A stretch of 64,000 bases of DNA from Bacteroidota bacterium (GTDB lineage: Bacteria > Bacteroidota > Bacteroidia > UBA4408). Below are positions 9,173 through 17,931 of this stretch, piece after piece (position 1 is the stretch's first letter; every line of letters begins with the position of its first letter). A program made the position numbers and the translations under genes. The notes below the pieces were generated by a model. The model did no database searches. It was not told the DNA's origin and was given only the letters and a program-made list of their open reading frames with translations. Where the stretch lies: the NCBI GenBank assembly GCA_016718805.1, contig JADKCP010000006.1, positions 1-64,000 on the forward strand. Reading direction: 5' to 3'.

Positions 9173-10222
9173 TTAGGCCTTTAACTTACTAAATCTCAGC
9201 TTCTTATCATTATCCCATTTCCGACACGACAGCTTTTTCCATTTGGATAGCCCAAAATCACGCTCCAGATTAGTATACGCAAGGTAGTAAGTTTCATTTC
9301 CAGTAAGTATATGTTGGAAATACAGTTGTTTGATTGTTCTTTTAATCGCCTCCTTACTCTCTCCTACTTTATTTGTTACTGGTTTTGTTAACTCTATTGA
9401 ATCAAACTTATTCCATTGTATTACATGTCTCCTTTTCTTTGGTTCGTAATTATGGATATATTCAAAATAACGGCCGGCATGCTGTTTAACGAAGGAGGCG
9501 AGGTAACGTGGATCAACCAAATCATTGAAATTGGTAGAAAGCAAATTTGCCTCTTTTCCCCACAGGCGCAATTCTGATCTATCAATTTGCTTTTCTGGAA
9601 CTATTACTAATCCATTTCTTTTCCAAAAATCTCCAATATATGCCTCTTTATCAAGAAGCAACAATTGTTTAGCATAAACTGTAACAAGTTTATCACTTTT
9701 ATCCGATCCTGACCGAATACTTTTTAGCCAACCCTCTGAATCATGTTTGATCTCTGATACGTTTTCTAAAGGTTGCTTGCGATGGTACAATCGTGCATGT
9801 AATAGAGCCCGCATACGTTCTAATAGCCCGTATCCATCAATTGCAATTTCTGCATTATCATATTTATAAAATTTTAAGTTAAGTAGATCAAAAATTGCGT
9901 CTAATCTGCTTTTCAATCTACTCTGATAGAGAATATTTTTCCTTATCTCAATCCTTACAGGATTATCAATTTTAAATCTCAATTGCCCCTTTTCTCCACA
10001 ATAAAAATCTGCGACCCATACTTTATTCAAATAGAGTTCATAGTTATATTCATAAAAGAAATTGTTTTTATTCTCCATTGGAACAAATTCAATATTTGCT
10101 GGTAAGCCGATAGCCTTTTCATTTTGTCCAATAATTAAATTGTTCCAAAATAAATTCTCAGTAGTTGCTATCATATGCAACTTGTCCAAAGTGATTGTAT
10201 ATGGAGATCTCACCGCCATCAA
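9173..10222 (-). CDS. Putative rolling-circle-type replication initiation protein of the mobile element
   Basis: A 349-residue soluble protein. The middle part (about residues 165-200: GWLKSIRSGSDKSDKLVTVY, then AK and a Glu-containing helix) resembles the region of phage and plasmid replication initiation factors where a repeated SxKSDKxVxxYxK pattern leads to the nicking site. The assignment is by pattern only, and I cannot point to the catalytic Tyr with certainty. It starts 19 bp after the helix-turn-helix gene, with which it likely forms an operon, as is common in Bacteroidota integrative elements. If correct, it would replicate or nick the excised circular form. Otherwise it is an unknown element protein. 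Confidence 0.45.
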   Translation of the reverse strand: MMAVRSPYTITLDKLHMIATTENLFWNNLIIGQNEKAIGLPANIEFVPMENKNNFFYEYNYELYLNKVWVADFYCGEKGQLRFKIDNPVRIEIRKNILYQSRLKSRLDAIFDLLNLKFYKYDNAEIAIDGYGLLERMRALLHARLYHRKQPLENVSEIKHDSEGWLKSIRSGSDKSDKLVTVYAKQLLLLDKEAYIGDFWKRNGLVIVPEKQIDRSELRLWGKEANLLSTNFNDLVDPRYLASFVKQHAGRYFEYIHNYEPKKRRHVIQWNKFDSIELTKPVTNKVGESKEAIKRTIKQLYFQHILTGNETYYLAYTNLERDFGLSKWKKLSCRKWDNDKKLRFSKLKA

Positions 10223-10241
10223 TTCAAATTCCCAACTCTTG

Positions 10242-10550
10242 TTATACTTCAGTGCTGGCCTGGCGAGTTTTTGCCTTCATGGTATCCAAAAGTGCTTTCT
10301 TCGGATAAAAAAAAGTATCTCCGACCTGCGTCCAAGGGATTTCACCCTTTATTCGCATATCGCTAAGCTTATTGGGGCTAACGTTGAGCATTTTAAGGAC
10401 GTGCCTGGTTCTTAAAAACTCTTCATTTGAAGATGGATTATTACTTGCGATCTGCTGATTCTGTTTTATTAAACCTTTAATCAATTCAGTGAGCTGGGCA
10501 ATGTCGGCTCTGGTTGCAATTTCATTTGCCATGATTGAATTACTTTTCAT
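10242..10550 (-). CDS. Helix-turn-helix protein, excisionase-like
   Basis: A 102-residue protein. Residues 45-90 form a MerR/excisionase-type winged helix (LRTRHVLKMLNVSPNKLSDM, then KGEIPW and a Tyr-Pro-Lys wing), as in the HTH_17 proteins of Bacteroidota conjugative and mobilisable elements. The first 40 residues look helical, perhaps for oligomerisation. It precedes the putative replication protein by 19 bp. A four-copy repeat array lies 23 bp upstream of its start (10573-10610), matched by a second array near the integrase gene. I infer that it controls excision or its own operon and may bind these arrays. Confidence 0.7.
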   Translation of the reverse strand: MKSNSIMANEIATRADIAQLTELIKGLIKQNQQIASNNPSSNEEFLRTRHVLKMLNVSPNKLSDMRIKGEIPWTQVGDTFFYPKKALLDTMKAKTRQASTEV

Positions 10551-10572
10551 GGCACAAAGGTCAGGAGACCAA

Positions 10573-10610
10573 GGGGTTATTAGGGGTAAGCGGGGGTAAC
10601 GATGAGGTAA
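10573..10610. repeat. Repeat array A: four RGGKTWA-type units spaced 10/10/11 bp
   Basis: Units start at 10573 (GGGGTTA), 10583 (GGGGTAA), 10593 (GGGGTAA) and 10604 (GAGGTAA), and are followed by TTAT. The spacing of about one helical turn puts them on one face of the DNA. The array sits upstream of the helix-turn-helix gene (start at 10550). Array B at 12801-12838 has the same unit and exactly the same 10/10/11 spacing. A binding site for an element-encoded protein (excisionase, integrase arm domain or Rep) is the likely role. Confidence 0.7.
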
Positions 10611-10620
10611 TTATGGAGTT

Positions 10621-11430
10621 CTAATCTTCGCTCTTCTTATGTCGAAGAGTATTATTATCTAACTCCTCTTTTAAATTAGTGAGGTAATTAATTGAATCGC
10701 TAAGTAAAGTGAGAACTTTGCCTTTCGTAACATCAGCAGTATTTTCGTGATAGTTTCGAATGTCTGCAAGTGCTTTGGCAGCCGCTGTTATCGCACTATA
10801 CTCTTTACCTTTTTTAAATAAAAAATTCTTTTGGATAAAATCTGCAAAATGCTTCTCTTCACTGGTGTAACGAAATTCTTTATTAAACGAAATTTTCTTT
10901 GATTTGTATAAAGCTAAAAATGTTCCAACCAAAACCGTAAGCTCTCCTTCAAATCTTACCTTTTCAAGTAATGGTGAGTCTGCTACAGGCTGATTTTTAC
11001 TCAGCTTTTTTGATTCTAGCTCATTGTAAACTTGGAAAAGATACTGTGTAATATTCCGGCAAATCTCAATTTCTTTCTCCAGAACTTTTTTTAAACTAAA
11101 TAATCCACTCTTTTTATTTTCCTCAATTTCCTGTAAAATATAAATCTTCTTAATTTCGGCTTTTTCTAATTCGTCAGGATAGCTGTCCAGACAATTACGC
11201 TGGTAATAGCTCATTAATCGAAATTGAATACTCGAAATTCTATTTGATAAAATAAAAAAATCCTGCTCTCCAGAGTATTTGGCCAGTGTTATTTTAAAAT
11301 TACCTGTAAGGCGGTTAAGTTCCTTAAAATATGGAACGCTGTTTGTCAGTTTGAAGCCTTTGTAATTTTTATCTTTATCAATAATGATATCTGCTCCAAG
11401 AATGGTTAAGAGTTGCTCTATTCCTTCCAT
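10621..11430 (-). CDS. Hypothetical mobile-element protein
   Basis: A 269-residue protein, mostly alpha-helical by composition and charged, without signal peptide or clear membrane segment. I recognise no catalytic motif. It lies between the integrase gene (69 bp away) and repeat array A on the same strand, a place where Bacteroidota integrative elements often carry element-specific proteins of unknown role, some related to RteC. A weak RteC-like look (FNKEFRYTSEEKHFADFIQ region, residues about 185-205) is not enough to name it. Confidence 0.6.
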   Translation of the reverse strand: MEGIEQLLTILGADIIIDKDKNYKGFKLTNSVPYFKELNRLTGNFKITLAKYSGEQDFFILSNRISSIQFRLMSYYQRNCLDSYPDELEKAEIKKIYILQEIEENKKSGLFSLKKVLEKEIEICRNITQYLFQVYNELESKKLSKNQPVADSPLLEKVRFEGELTVLVGTFLALYKSKKISFNKEFRYTSEEKHFADFIQKNFLFKKGKEYSAITAAAKALADIRNYHENTADVTKGKVLTLLSDSINYLTNLKEELDNNTLRHKKSED

Positions 11431-11498
11431 AAAATTTGAGTTTAAATTTTATGGCAATATACAAAAGCAGGAGAAATAATTATCCCCTGCTTTTGAAA

Positions 11499-12746
11499 TT
11501 AAATTACAGTATATTGTGATTCATCAAGGATTGGAGGACGGGAGGAAAAAATATTCACTTTTTGCATTTCGCTGCCAACTTTACTTGCTACAATTTTTGC
11601 GTACAGCTGAGTTTGAACAATTCTTTTGTGTCCCATCATTTTACTCACACTTTCAATACTTACACCTTTTGTAATCATTAACGTTCCAAAAGTATGCCGT
11701 CCCACATGATGATGAAGATCAAAAGGAATATTACAGAGTGTACCTATCTCTTTAAGATATTCGTTTACTTTGGCACTGCTTCTTTTCGGTAGAAGGCGAT
11801 TCCCAATGCAATCAGGGTGATTTTTGTATCGTTCTATAATATCTATTACCTGAGGAAATAAAGGAACATTTGAGCTAACTCCTGTTTTTTGCCTTTTAGT
11901 AAAAATCCATTTTCTTCCATCCAGATGAACCCGGACAGCTTCATGCGTCAATTTTCTAACCTCAACGGCAGCGTAAGAAGTATAACAACTAAAAAGAAAA
12001 ATATCCCGAACAATAGACAACCGTTCACTTGCGAATTTTTTAGAGGCAATGGCTGCAAGTTGTTCCTCTGTTAAATAAGGAGTATCTATTTCTTCGAAAT
12101 CATACTCGAATTCTGAAAAAGGATTTATTTCTATCCATCCCTTTTTCTTACCTGTTGTAATCATAGAAGCCAAAAACTGGCAATATTTAAGTGCAGTATT
12201 ATTTCCTATCTTTTTTGATCTCAAAAAGTATTCAAAACTTTCCATAAACTCCAGGTCGAGTTTGGATAATAATATATCAGTCGTACTAAACTTTACTGTA
12301 AGAAATTCTTTAAGATGTTTCTGAACGGACTTATATTTTTTGAAACTTTCATTGGTACGTCTTCCGATATCGACCTTTTCCCAAAATTTTGAATTGTGTA
12401 ATTCAAATAATTCAAGTAAAGTGTGAGAATTCTTCCTGTTTAATGATTGAGGATCAATCAGATAATTCTTCACCTCGTTCATTGAAAATATTGCTCCTTC
12501 CTCTACCAACTTTTCGGCAATATCTATTGCTTTTTTTCGGATAGCCTCCAGTTCCATTCTTAAATAATAATCTTCATCCTTTCGGGCAGTTTCTAACTTA
12601 TTCCATCTTTGAATAGTTAGGTATTTCCCAGTCGAGAAACTTGCTACATCTGAATTTTTAGTCAATCTCACATAAATGGGTGCATTTCCATCCCTTCTTT
12701 TTTTATCAATCTTCAAAAAGAATGATACGCAGATTTTTTTTGTCAT
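11499..12746 (-). CDS. Bacteroidota-type tyrosine site-specific integrase
   Basis: A 415-residue integrase: an N-terminal arm-binding domain (residues 1-90), a SAM-like core-binding domain (105-205) and a catalytic domain (225-395). The catalytic HxxR is at 347-350 (followed by HTFG), the GH pair at 372-373 and the nucleophile Tyr at 382 (TQLYAKI). The usual first Arg lies in an altered SCYTSYAAVEVRKL context (253-266), as in integrases of Bacteroidota conjugative transposons such as IntDOT, where this box is divergent. The gene sits at the right end of the accessory region, 278 bp from a tRNA-Ser gene. Repeat array B lies 55 bp upstream of its start. Confidence 0.93.
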   Translation of the reverse strand: MTKKICVSFFLKIDKKRRDGNAPIYVRLTKNSDVASFSTGKYLTIQRWNKLETARKDEDYYLRMELEAIRKKAIDIAEKLVEEGAIFSMNEVKNYLIDPQSLNRKNSHTLLELFELHNSKFWEKVDIGRRTNESFKKYKSVQKHLKEFLTVKFSTTDILLSKLDLEFMESFEYFLRSKKIGNNTALKYCQFLASMITTGKKKGWIEINPFSEFEYDFEEIDTPYLTEEQLAAIASKKFASERLSIVRDIFLFSCYTSYAAVEVRKLTHEAVRVHLDGRKWIFTKRQKTGVSSNVPLFPQVIDIIERYKNHPDCIGNRLLPKRSSAKVNEYLKEIGTLCNIPFDLHHHVGRHTFGTLMITKGVSIESVSKMMGHKRIVQTQLYAKIVASKVGSEMQKVNIFSSRPPILDESQYTVI

Positions 12747-12800
12747 TGATTTAGTTTTTAATTGTTAGACATAAATGTTCTGCAAATTTCCAGCTATATC

Positions 12801-12838
12801 AGGGTAAGTAGAGGTAAGTAGAGGTAACTATGAGGTAA
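12801..12838. repeat. Repeat array B: four RGGTAA units spaced 10/10/11 bp
   Basis: Units start at 12801 (AGGGTAA), 12811 (GAGGTAA), 12821 (GAGGTAA) and 12832 (GAGGTAA), followed by TTAT. Unit, spacing and trailing bases match array A at 10573-10610. It lies between the integrase start (12746) and the tRNA-Ser gene, where arm-type integrase sites or an integrase operator would be expected. Confidence 0.72.
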
Positions 12839-12949
12839 TTATTAAACAATGAGGATCAAAAAAAGTGCACCTATGGAAGGAAAAAGCGAAATGGGTGTAC
12901 TTTAGGGTTACACTATATAGGTTATATTAAGTGATTTTGACATTACCCG

Positions 12950-12991
12950 TAAAAACAAAAATCCTCCTAAAACGCTAATTTTAAGAGGATT
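12950..12991 (-). terminator. Intrinsic terminator downstream of tRNA-Ser
   Basis: On the minus strand, AATCCTCTTAAAA (12991-12979) pairs with the arm at 12973-12960, a 13-bp stem including one G-T pair, around a loop of about 5 nt. A T-rich tract broken by one G follows. It begins about 32 nt after the tRNA 3' end and would end tRNA-Ser transcription. Its presence means the junction with the mobile element may lie left of 12950 rather than inside the tRNA. Confidence 0.75.
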
Positions 12992-13023
12992 GATGTGTTT
13001 TGCTGTATTTTGATTTGCAGCGG

Positions 13024-13111
13024 TGGCGGAGAAAGAGGGATTCGAACCCCCGGAGGTATGACCCTCAACAGTTTTCAAGACTGCCGCAATCGACCACTCT
13101 GCCATTTCTCC
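13024..13111 (-). tRNA. tRNA-Ser (anticodon TGA)
   Basis: An 88-nt gene with encoded CCA. The acceptor arm GGAGAAA (13111-13105) pairs with TTTCTCC (13034-13028); the discriminator base is G. The anticodon stem CAGT/ACTG closes the loop CTTGAAA with anticodon TGA. A long variable arm (TTGAGGGTCATACCTCC region) marks a class II tRNA, and the T-arm is GGGGGTTCGAATCCCTC. It reads leftwards into the accessory region, so its 3' end faces the integrase gene, the usual layout for tRNA-targeted elements. Confidence 0.95.
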
Positions 13112-13216
13112 GAGCGCGAAATTATAAAAAAATATAACGTAGGCTAAAAAAAAATCAAATTCATTGAATCTTGCTATTCATACACTCATTATGTAATTTA
13201 GCCTCAAATTTTTACA

Positions 13217-14725
13217 ATGAAAAAATATTTTTTAGCTATCCTGCTTTTTACCGCTTTAAGTGCCCAAAATTTCGCACAAAGCAATTTAAAAGCCTATTTA
13301 GCCTATTCCAGTTTTACCACTTCCGACCAACAGCCCTTTCTCGAAACCTATCTTACCGTTTTAGGAAATACCGTTATTTATAAGAAAAACGAAAATGGCA
13401 AATTCCAAGGCAGTGTTGAACTTTCAATAGCCTTTATTCAAAATGACAAAATCATAAATTTTAAAAAATACACCTTGTTAAGCGATGAACTTGATTCGGA
13501 AGTAAAACCTCGTACAAATTTTATTGATCAGCAACGCTTTGCTTTACCCAACGGAGAGTATTTACTCGAATTTGAAATTGCTGATAAAAATGCAAAATCA
13601 ACCATCAGCAAGTTTACCGAGAAAATTCGCATTGATTTTCCTGCTCAACAAGTGGTTTTATCCGACATCGAATTAATTGAAAGCTATCAGCCAACTGTGG
13701 TTCAAAATATATTGAGCAAAAGTGGATACGATTTAGTTCCTTATGTTTCTAAATACTATCCTGAAAATTTTAACACACTTACCTTTTATAGCGAAATATA
13801 TAATACTTCAACCGTACTGCACGACAGTGATAAATTTTTGGTGAACTACTACCTCGAAGACTTTGACACCAAAGAAAAATTAAGTGCCTATTCAAACTTT
13901 AAAAAATACACCGCTGCTAAAGTCAACGGTTTGTTGGCTGAATTTAAGATTGACAAGCTGGAAACCGGAAACTACAATTTATGTATAGAAGTAAGAAGCC
14001 GCGAAAACAAATTATTGGCTAATCGAAAAATGTTTTTTCAACGAAGCAATCCTCCAGCCGAACCTGCCCTTGATAGCAGTCGCTTGGTTTCAGAAATTGA
14101 AAACACTTTTGTTTCAAAAATAGACAACATCGATTCGCTGGCTATATTTATCGATTACCTGCGCTCTATTTCAAGTGTTTCGGAAGTTACCTATGCCGAT
14201 AATCAATTGCATGCTGCTGATTTACTAACCATGCAACGCTTTTTTTATAGCTTTTGGCAAAGGCGCAATGCTGAAGAACCTGAGCAGGAATGGCTTTTAT
14301 ACCGAATGGATGTGGAAGAAGCAAACCGAATTTTTGCAACTACCGTTCGTGCCAAAAAGGGCTATGCATCTGATCGTGGACGCGTGTATTTAAAATACGG
14401 AAAACCCACCATACGCTCAGTTAGCGATCATGAACCAAGTGCCTATCCTTTTGAAATTTGGCAATATGATCGTACACGTGACGGACAAAATAACCGACGA
14501 TTCGTATTTTACAATCCTTACTCAGGTTCAAATGATTATAGACTGATACACTCTGATGCTCGCTCTGAAGTATTTGATGCTCGCTGGAAATTTAAAATAA
14601 CCGATCGTAAAGTAGATTACTGGAATACAGATCCCACAAAACGTAAAGACAACCTCGACAACGAAAATCTAAATGAAGATTCATTTGGAAGTCAACTGGA
14701 GGATTTATACAGAAATCCTCGCTAA
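13217..14725 (+). CDS. GWxTD domain-containing secreted protein
   Basis: A 502-residue protein with a Sec signal peptide (MKKYFLAILLFTALSAQNFA). The C-terminal part holds the GWxTD-family block: a helical FFYSFWQRRN segment (about residue 340), a degenerate motif GYASD in place of GWxTD (about 388), then DRGRVYLKYGKP and an EIWQYDR strand. The family is common in Bacteroidota and related phyla and its biochemical role is not established. It is the first core gene right of the tRNA and is followed by a glycosyltransferase gene 42 bp downstream. Confidence 0.8.
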   Translation: MKKYFLAILLFTALSAQNFAQSNLKAYLAYSSFTTSDQQPFLETYLTVLGNTVIYKKNENGKFQGSVELSIAFIQNDKIINFKKYTLLSDELDSEVKPRTNFIDQQRFALPNGEYLLEFEIADKNAKSTISKFTEKIRIDFPAQQVVLSDIELIESYQPTVVQNILSKSGYDLVPYVSKYYPENFNTLTFYSEIYNTSTVLHDSDKFLVNYYLEDFDTKEKLSAYSNFKKYTAAKVNGLLAEFKIDKLETGNYNLCIEVRSRENKLLANRKMFFQRSNPPAEPALDSSRLVSEIENTFVSKIDNIDSLAIFIDYLRSISSVSEVTYADNQLHAADLLTMQRFFYSFWQRRNAEEPEQEWLLYRMDVEEANRIFATTVRAKKGYASDRGRVYLKYGKPTIRSVSDHEPSAYPFEIWQYDRTRDGQNNRRFVFYNPYSGSNDYRLIHSDARSEVFDARWKFKITDRKVDYWNTDPTKRKDNLDNENLNEDSFGSQLEDLYRNPR

Positions 14726-14767
14726 TAAAGGTTTTATCTTAGCTCTTTTTTACTTTCTACAACGTGT

Positions 14768-15793
14768 ATGATTAAAACCGCAGTGGTTATCTTGAATTGG
14801 AATGGGAAAAATTACCTCGAAAAATTTTTACCGGGAGTGCTGCTACATTCTAAAGATGAAGCCCAGATTTATGTAATTGACAATGCATCGAGCGATGATT
14901 CAGTCGAATTTTTAAGCAAAAATTATCCCACAGTTATTCAACTTCACAATAGCACAAACGGTGGTTTTTCACAAGGTTATAACGAAGGATTGGCCAAAAT
15001 TGAAGCACAGTATTTTGTGTTGCTAAATTCCGATGTTGAAGTGAGTAAGAACTGGCTAACTCCCATTATCGAATTAATGGATAAAGATGAGAAAATTGCC
15101 GCTTGCCAACCTAAAATAAAATCGTTTGCGCATACCGATAGCTTTGAATATGCAGGCGCAGCAGGTGGTTTTATGGACAGCAATTTTTATCCATTTTGCA
15201 GAGGTAGAATATTAAATACCGTAGAGCCTGACCTTGGACAATATGATACAAGCATTGAAGTTTTTTGGGCTTCAGGAGCAAGTCTGTTTGTGCGGGCAGA
15301 TGTGTATAAAAGTTGCGGTGGATTGGATGAAGATTTTTTTGCACACATGGAAGAAATTGATTTGTGTTGGCGCATGAAAAACTTGGGTTACAAAATATTT
15401 TCGTGTCATTTAAGTACCGTGTACCATGTTGGTGGAGGTACTTTGTCGAAAATAAATCCACGCAAAACCTTTTTAAATTTTCGCAATAATTTATACCTCA
15501 TCACAAAAAACGTTGCTACTCATCAGCTATATAGCAGCCTTTTTAAACGCATGATTTTAGATGGAATAGCAGCTGCTAAATTTTTATTTTCGGGGAGCGC
15601 TTCGCATGCCTGGGCTGTATTTAAAGCGCACTTGAGCTTTTATTCGAATTTTAAAAAAATGAAATCCAAACGAAATACAAAACTAACCAATTCAGGTGCT
15701 AATGTTTCTGGGCTTTATTCAAAAAGTATCATCTGGGATTATTATATTCGGAAGCGTACAAAATTTTCATCAATCGATTTTGAAACAAAGTAG
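14768..15793 (+). CDS. Family 2 glycosyltransferase
   Basis: A 341-residue GT-A fold enzyme. It opens with VVILNWNGKNYLEKFLPGVL. The nucleotide-binding DNASSDDS is at about 38-45, the LNSDVEV metal site (DxD-like) at about 86-92, and the acceptor region MEEIDLCWRMKNLGYKI at about 195. This pattern is typical of rhamnosyl- or galactosyltransferases of the GT2 family acting at the cytoplasmic face on cell-surface glycans. The sugar and acceptor cannot be told from sequence. The C-terminal 70 residues are basic and may touch the membrane. Confidence 0.88.
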   Translation: MIKTAVVILNWNGKNYLEKFLPGVLLHSKDEAQIYVIDNASSDDSVEFLSKNYPTVIQLHNSTNGGFSQGYNEGLAKIEAQYFVLLNSDVEVSKNWLTPIIELMDKDEKIAACQPKIKSFAHTDSFEYAGAAGGFMDSNFYPFCRGRILNTVEPDLGQYDTSIEVFWASGASLFVRADVYKSCGGLDEDFFAHMEEIDLCWRMKNLGYKIFSCHLSTVYHVGGGTLSKINPRKTFLNFRNNLYLITKNVATHQLYSSLFKRMILDGIAAAKFLFSGSASHAWAVFKAHLSFYSNFKKMKSKRNTKLTNSGANVSGLYSKSIIWDYYIRKRTKFSSIDFETK

Positions 15794-15871
15794 TACTTTT
15801 CTAAACGTTTAAAATAATTATATTTACTTCCTTATACAAGTTCATAGTGCAAGCAGTAATTATAAATCCAG

Positions 15872-16945
15872 GTGAATAACAAGCTTACAACATCTAACTA
15901 CCTTCCTATTCGACGCTTTCAAAAAGCCTTCGTTGGGCTTTGTTTGTTGGTGCTGAATGTGGGTGTATTTGCTCAAAGCGCCGAGATTTTAAAAGCAGAT
16001 GAACTCCTGAGTCAAAAAAAATATGCCGAGGCTGCTCAAGCTTATCGCCTTTTGCTTAGTCGAGAAAATGAATACCTGCTCAGTTCAAAAATTGGGTATT
16101 GCTATTTGCAACTTCAAGATTTTAAGCAGGCCGAAAGTTATTATGAAAAGGTGATGCGCTTTGGCCAACATAAAAGCAACGAAGCATTTAATTATGCTGA
16201 ATGCCTCAAAAACAATTTAAGAATTGTTGAAGCAAAACGATTTTATAACGAAGCAGCAAGCAAAGACCCTAAAGATAAGTTGGCTAAACGTAATGCTAAT
16301 TCCTGCCAGATGTTTTTAGAAAATTCAAAAGGAGGATCGTGTAGTATGATTAGCAGTTCAAAAAATTGTTTCACACTCGATGTATCCACTTCTATTGACA
16401 CAGGAGCGAATGACTTAGTTTATCAATGGGAATTCGACACGGGTGATAAACTTGAAGGAGCGGTTGTGAATTATTGCTTCCCCGGTGCCGGTAAACGAAA
16501 GATTAAATTAAACAGCTATTCCAAATTGCATCCTGAAGTTGTGCGTTGCGATTCATCCTTGTTTGTTACAATTGATGGTATTCCCATTACATTTAAAAAT
16601 ACTGACAGTCCGCAAATAAACGACTTATTAAATTTTGATGCGTCTAATTCAGTGATTGATGCTGCAACCATTACCGACTATTTCTGGGATTTTGGAGATG
16701 GAAATTTAGGATTAGGAAAACTGGTCACCCATTCGTTTAGCACCACCGGTAATTATACCGTAAAATTAGTGGTAACCGCTCAATCGCTCGATGGCAAGCA
16801 AGATATTATTTACTGCGGTTATAAGAAAATTACCGTTGCTAGTAATGTTTATGAAGAGAAAAGTCTTTTAGAGATTTTAAAGGAAGAAGCTACAGAACGT
16901 GAGAAAGAAAAAAAATCAAAAAACGGTAAAGCTCAAAAAAAGTAA
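15872..16945 (+). CDS. Secreted TPR and PKD domain protein
   Basis: A 357-residue protein with GTG start and a signal peptide (FVGLCLLVLNVGVFAQ, about 20-35). Residues about 38-145 form tetratricopeptide-like repeats (KKYAEAAQAYRLLL, DFKQAESYYEKVM). Two PKD-like domains follow, the second with the classic YFWDFGDGN (about 270) and HSFSTTGNYTVKLVV. The C-terminus is Lys/Glu-rich. PKD-TPR proteins are typical periplasmic or surface scaffold proteins of T9SS bacteria. It leads a three-gene run with the next protein and the propeller-phosphatase gene. Confidence 0.75.
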   Translation: MNNKLTTSNYLPIRRFQKAFVGLCLLVLNVGVFAQSAEILKADELLSQKKYAEAAQAYRLLLSRENEYLLSSKIGYCYLQLQDFKQAESYYEKVMRFGQHKSNEAFNYAECLKNNLRIVEAKRFYNEAASKDPKDKLAKRNANSCQMFLENSKGGSCSMISSSKNCFTLDVSTSIDTGANDLVYQWEFDTGDKLEGAVVNYCFPGAGKRKIKLNSYSKLHPEVVRCDSSLFVTIDGIPITFKNTDSPQINDLLNFDASNSVIDAATITDYFWDFGDGNLGLGKLVTHSFSTTGNYTVKLVVTAQSLDGKQDIIYCGYKKITVASNVYEEKSLLEILKEEATEREKEKKSKNGKAQKK

Positions 16946-16953
16946 TTTCATAC

Positions 16954-17931
16954 ATGGCAATAAAACCACTTAAACTACTTCTTTTAATTATTATTTACAG
17001 TATGCTTCTTCCTGCAAAAGCTCAGGAAGTACCTACTAAAGGTGAAAACTTGAAATGCCTCATTACCTTTGGAAAAAATGGTGATCCTTCTTGGGGAGAC
17101 GATGATTTTAGTCAAACCTTTTTCTTTTTTATTCCATTAAATCAAAAATTACCCATTTACATAAGGGTGTACGATCCGGATATAGCCGCCGATTTTGATG
17201 AATTTAACGGGGCTCCTGATACCAAAGTAAAATTCTCTGTTTATGGTGGCAAAGAGGCTTACAGCAATTTAGATGCAAGAGCACTTTCACCTACCGGAAA
17301 ATACCAAAGTGGCGTCTTGCTAGCTTCAAAAACTTTTGGCAACGAAAAAGATTACAATTTAAAATGGTACACCTTTGGCCCTTTTAATCCTACCGAGGGC
17401 GAACTTAGTAATGAGCTTGGAGGCTATGTTTTTAAAGTAATTGCTGAAGGTCAGGGTGGCAATGATGGAAATAATTACAAGTATTTTTTGAGTTCTAAAC
17501 TAAACGACAATATTGCCATAGAAGGAGGAAATGCTTTTACCTACGAATATTCATTTCGCATGCAGGATGAACCGGGCTCGGTAGCACATATTTATCCATT
17601 TGCAGATAGCAAAGTGGCATCCATTAATATCAACAATTTTGATTTTGATAACGATGGTTTCATTAAAATTTATTCGGTGAAAAAAAATGGTCACGATATT
17701 TCTCAATCAGGAAATAACAATTGGGCTAAAAGCAATGTGATTATTACCACTGAAGAAAAAAACAAATCGCTGGATGTACAATTGGTAAAGTCGGGAAATG
17801 CAATTAACGACATGGTTTTTTACATAACTAACCAATACAATGTGCCGGTTCCATTTTTTACAGTGCCATTGGGAGGCGTTCCAAAATATCAGTATTCTAT
17901 AAAAATAACGCCGAATGTTTCACAAAAATAG
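16954..17931 (+). CDS. Hypothetical secreted protein
   Basis: A 325-residue protein with a signal peptide (LLLLIIIYSMLLPAKAQ). The mature part is beta-rich with many acidic and aromatic residues (DDDFSQTFFFFIPL, IRVYDPDIAADFDEFNG); some Asp-rich turns could bind calcium. I recognise no family. It starts 8 bp after the TPR-PKD gene and its end overlaps the start of the propeller-phosphatase gene by 17 bp, so co-expression and perhaps a shared surface-sensing role are likely. Confidence 0.6.
   Translation: MAIKPLKLLLLIIIYSMLLPAKAQEVPTKGENLKCLITFGKNGDPSWGDDDFSQTFFFFIPLNQKLPIYIRVYDPDIAADFDEFNGAPDTKVKFSVYGGKEAYSNLDARALSPTGKYQSGVLLASKTFGNEKDYNLKWYTFGPFNPTEGELSNELGGYVFKVIAEGQGGNDGNNYKYFLSSKLNDNIAIEGGNAFTYEYSFRMQDEPGSVAHIYPFADSKVASININNFDFDNDGFIKIYSVKKNGHDISQSGNNNWAKSNVIITTEEKNKSLDVQLVKSGNAINDMVFYITNQYNVPVPFFTVPLGGVPKYQYSIKITPNVSQK

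Noticed and set aside
12845..12900. GTGCACC and GGTGTAC as an integrase core site
   Set aside because: Only 6 of 7 positions match as an inverted repeat and no second copy marks an element end.
12908..13105. A 65-codon open frame over the tRNA on the minus strand
   Set aside because: It lies inside and downstream of tRNA-Ser; the apparent protein is a translation of the tRNA gene.
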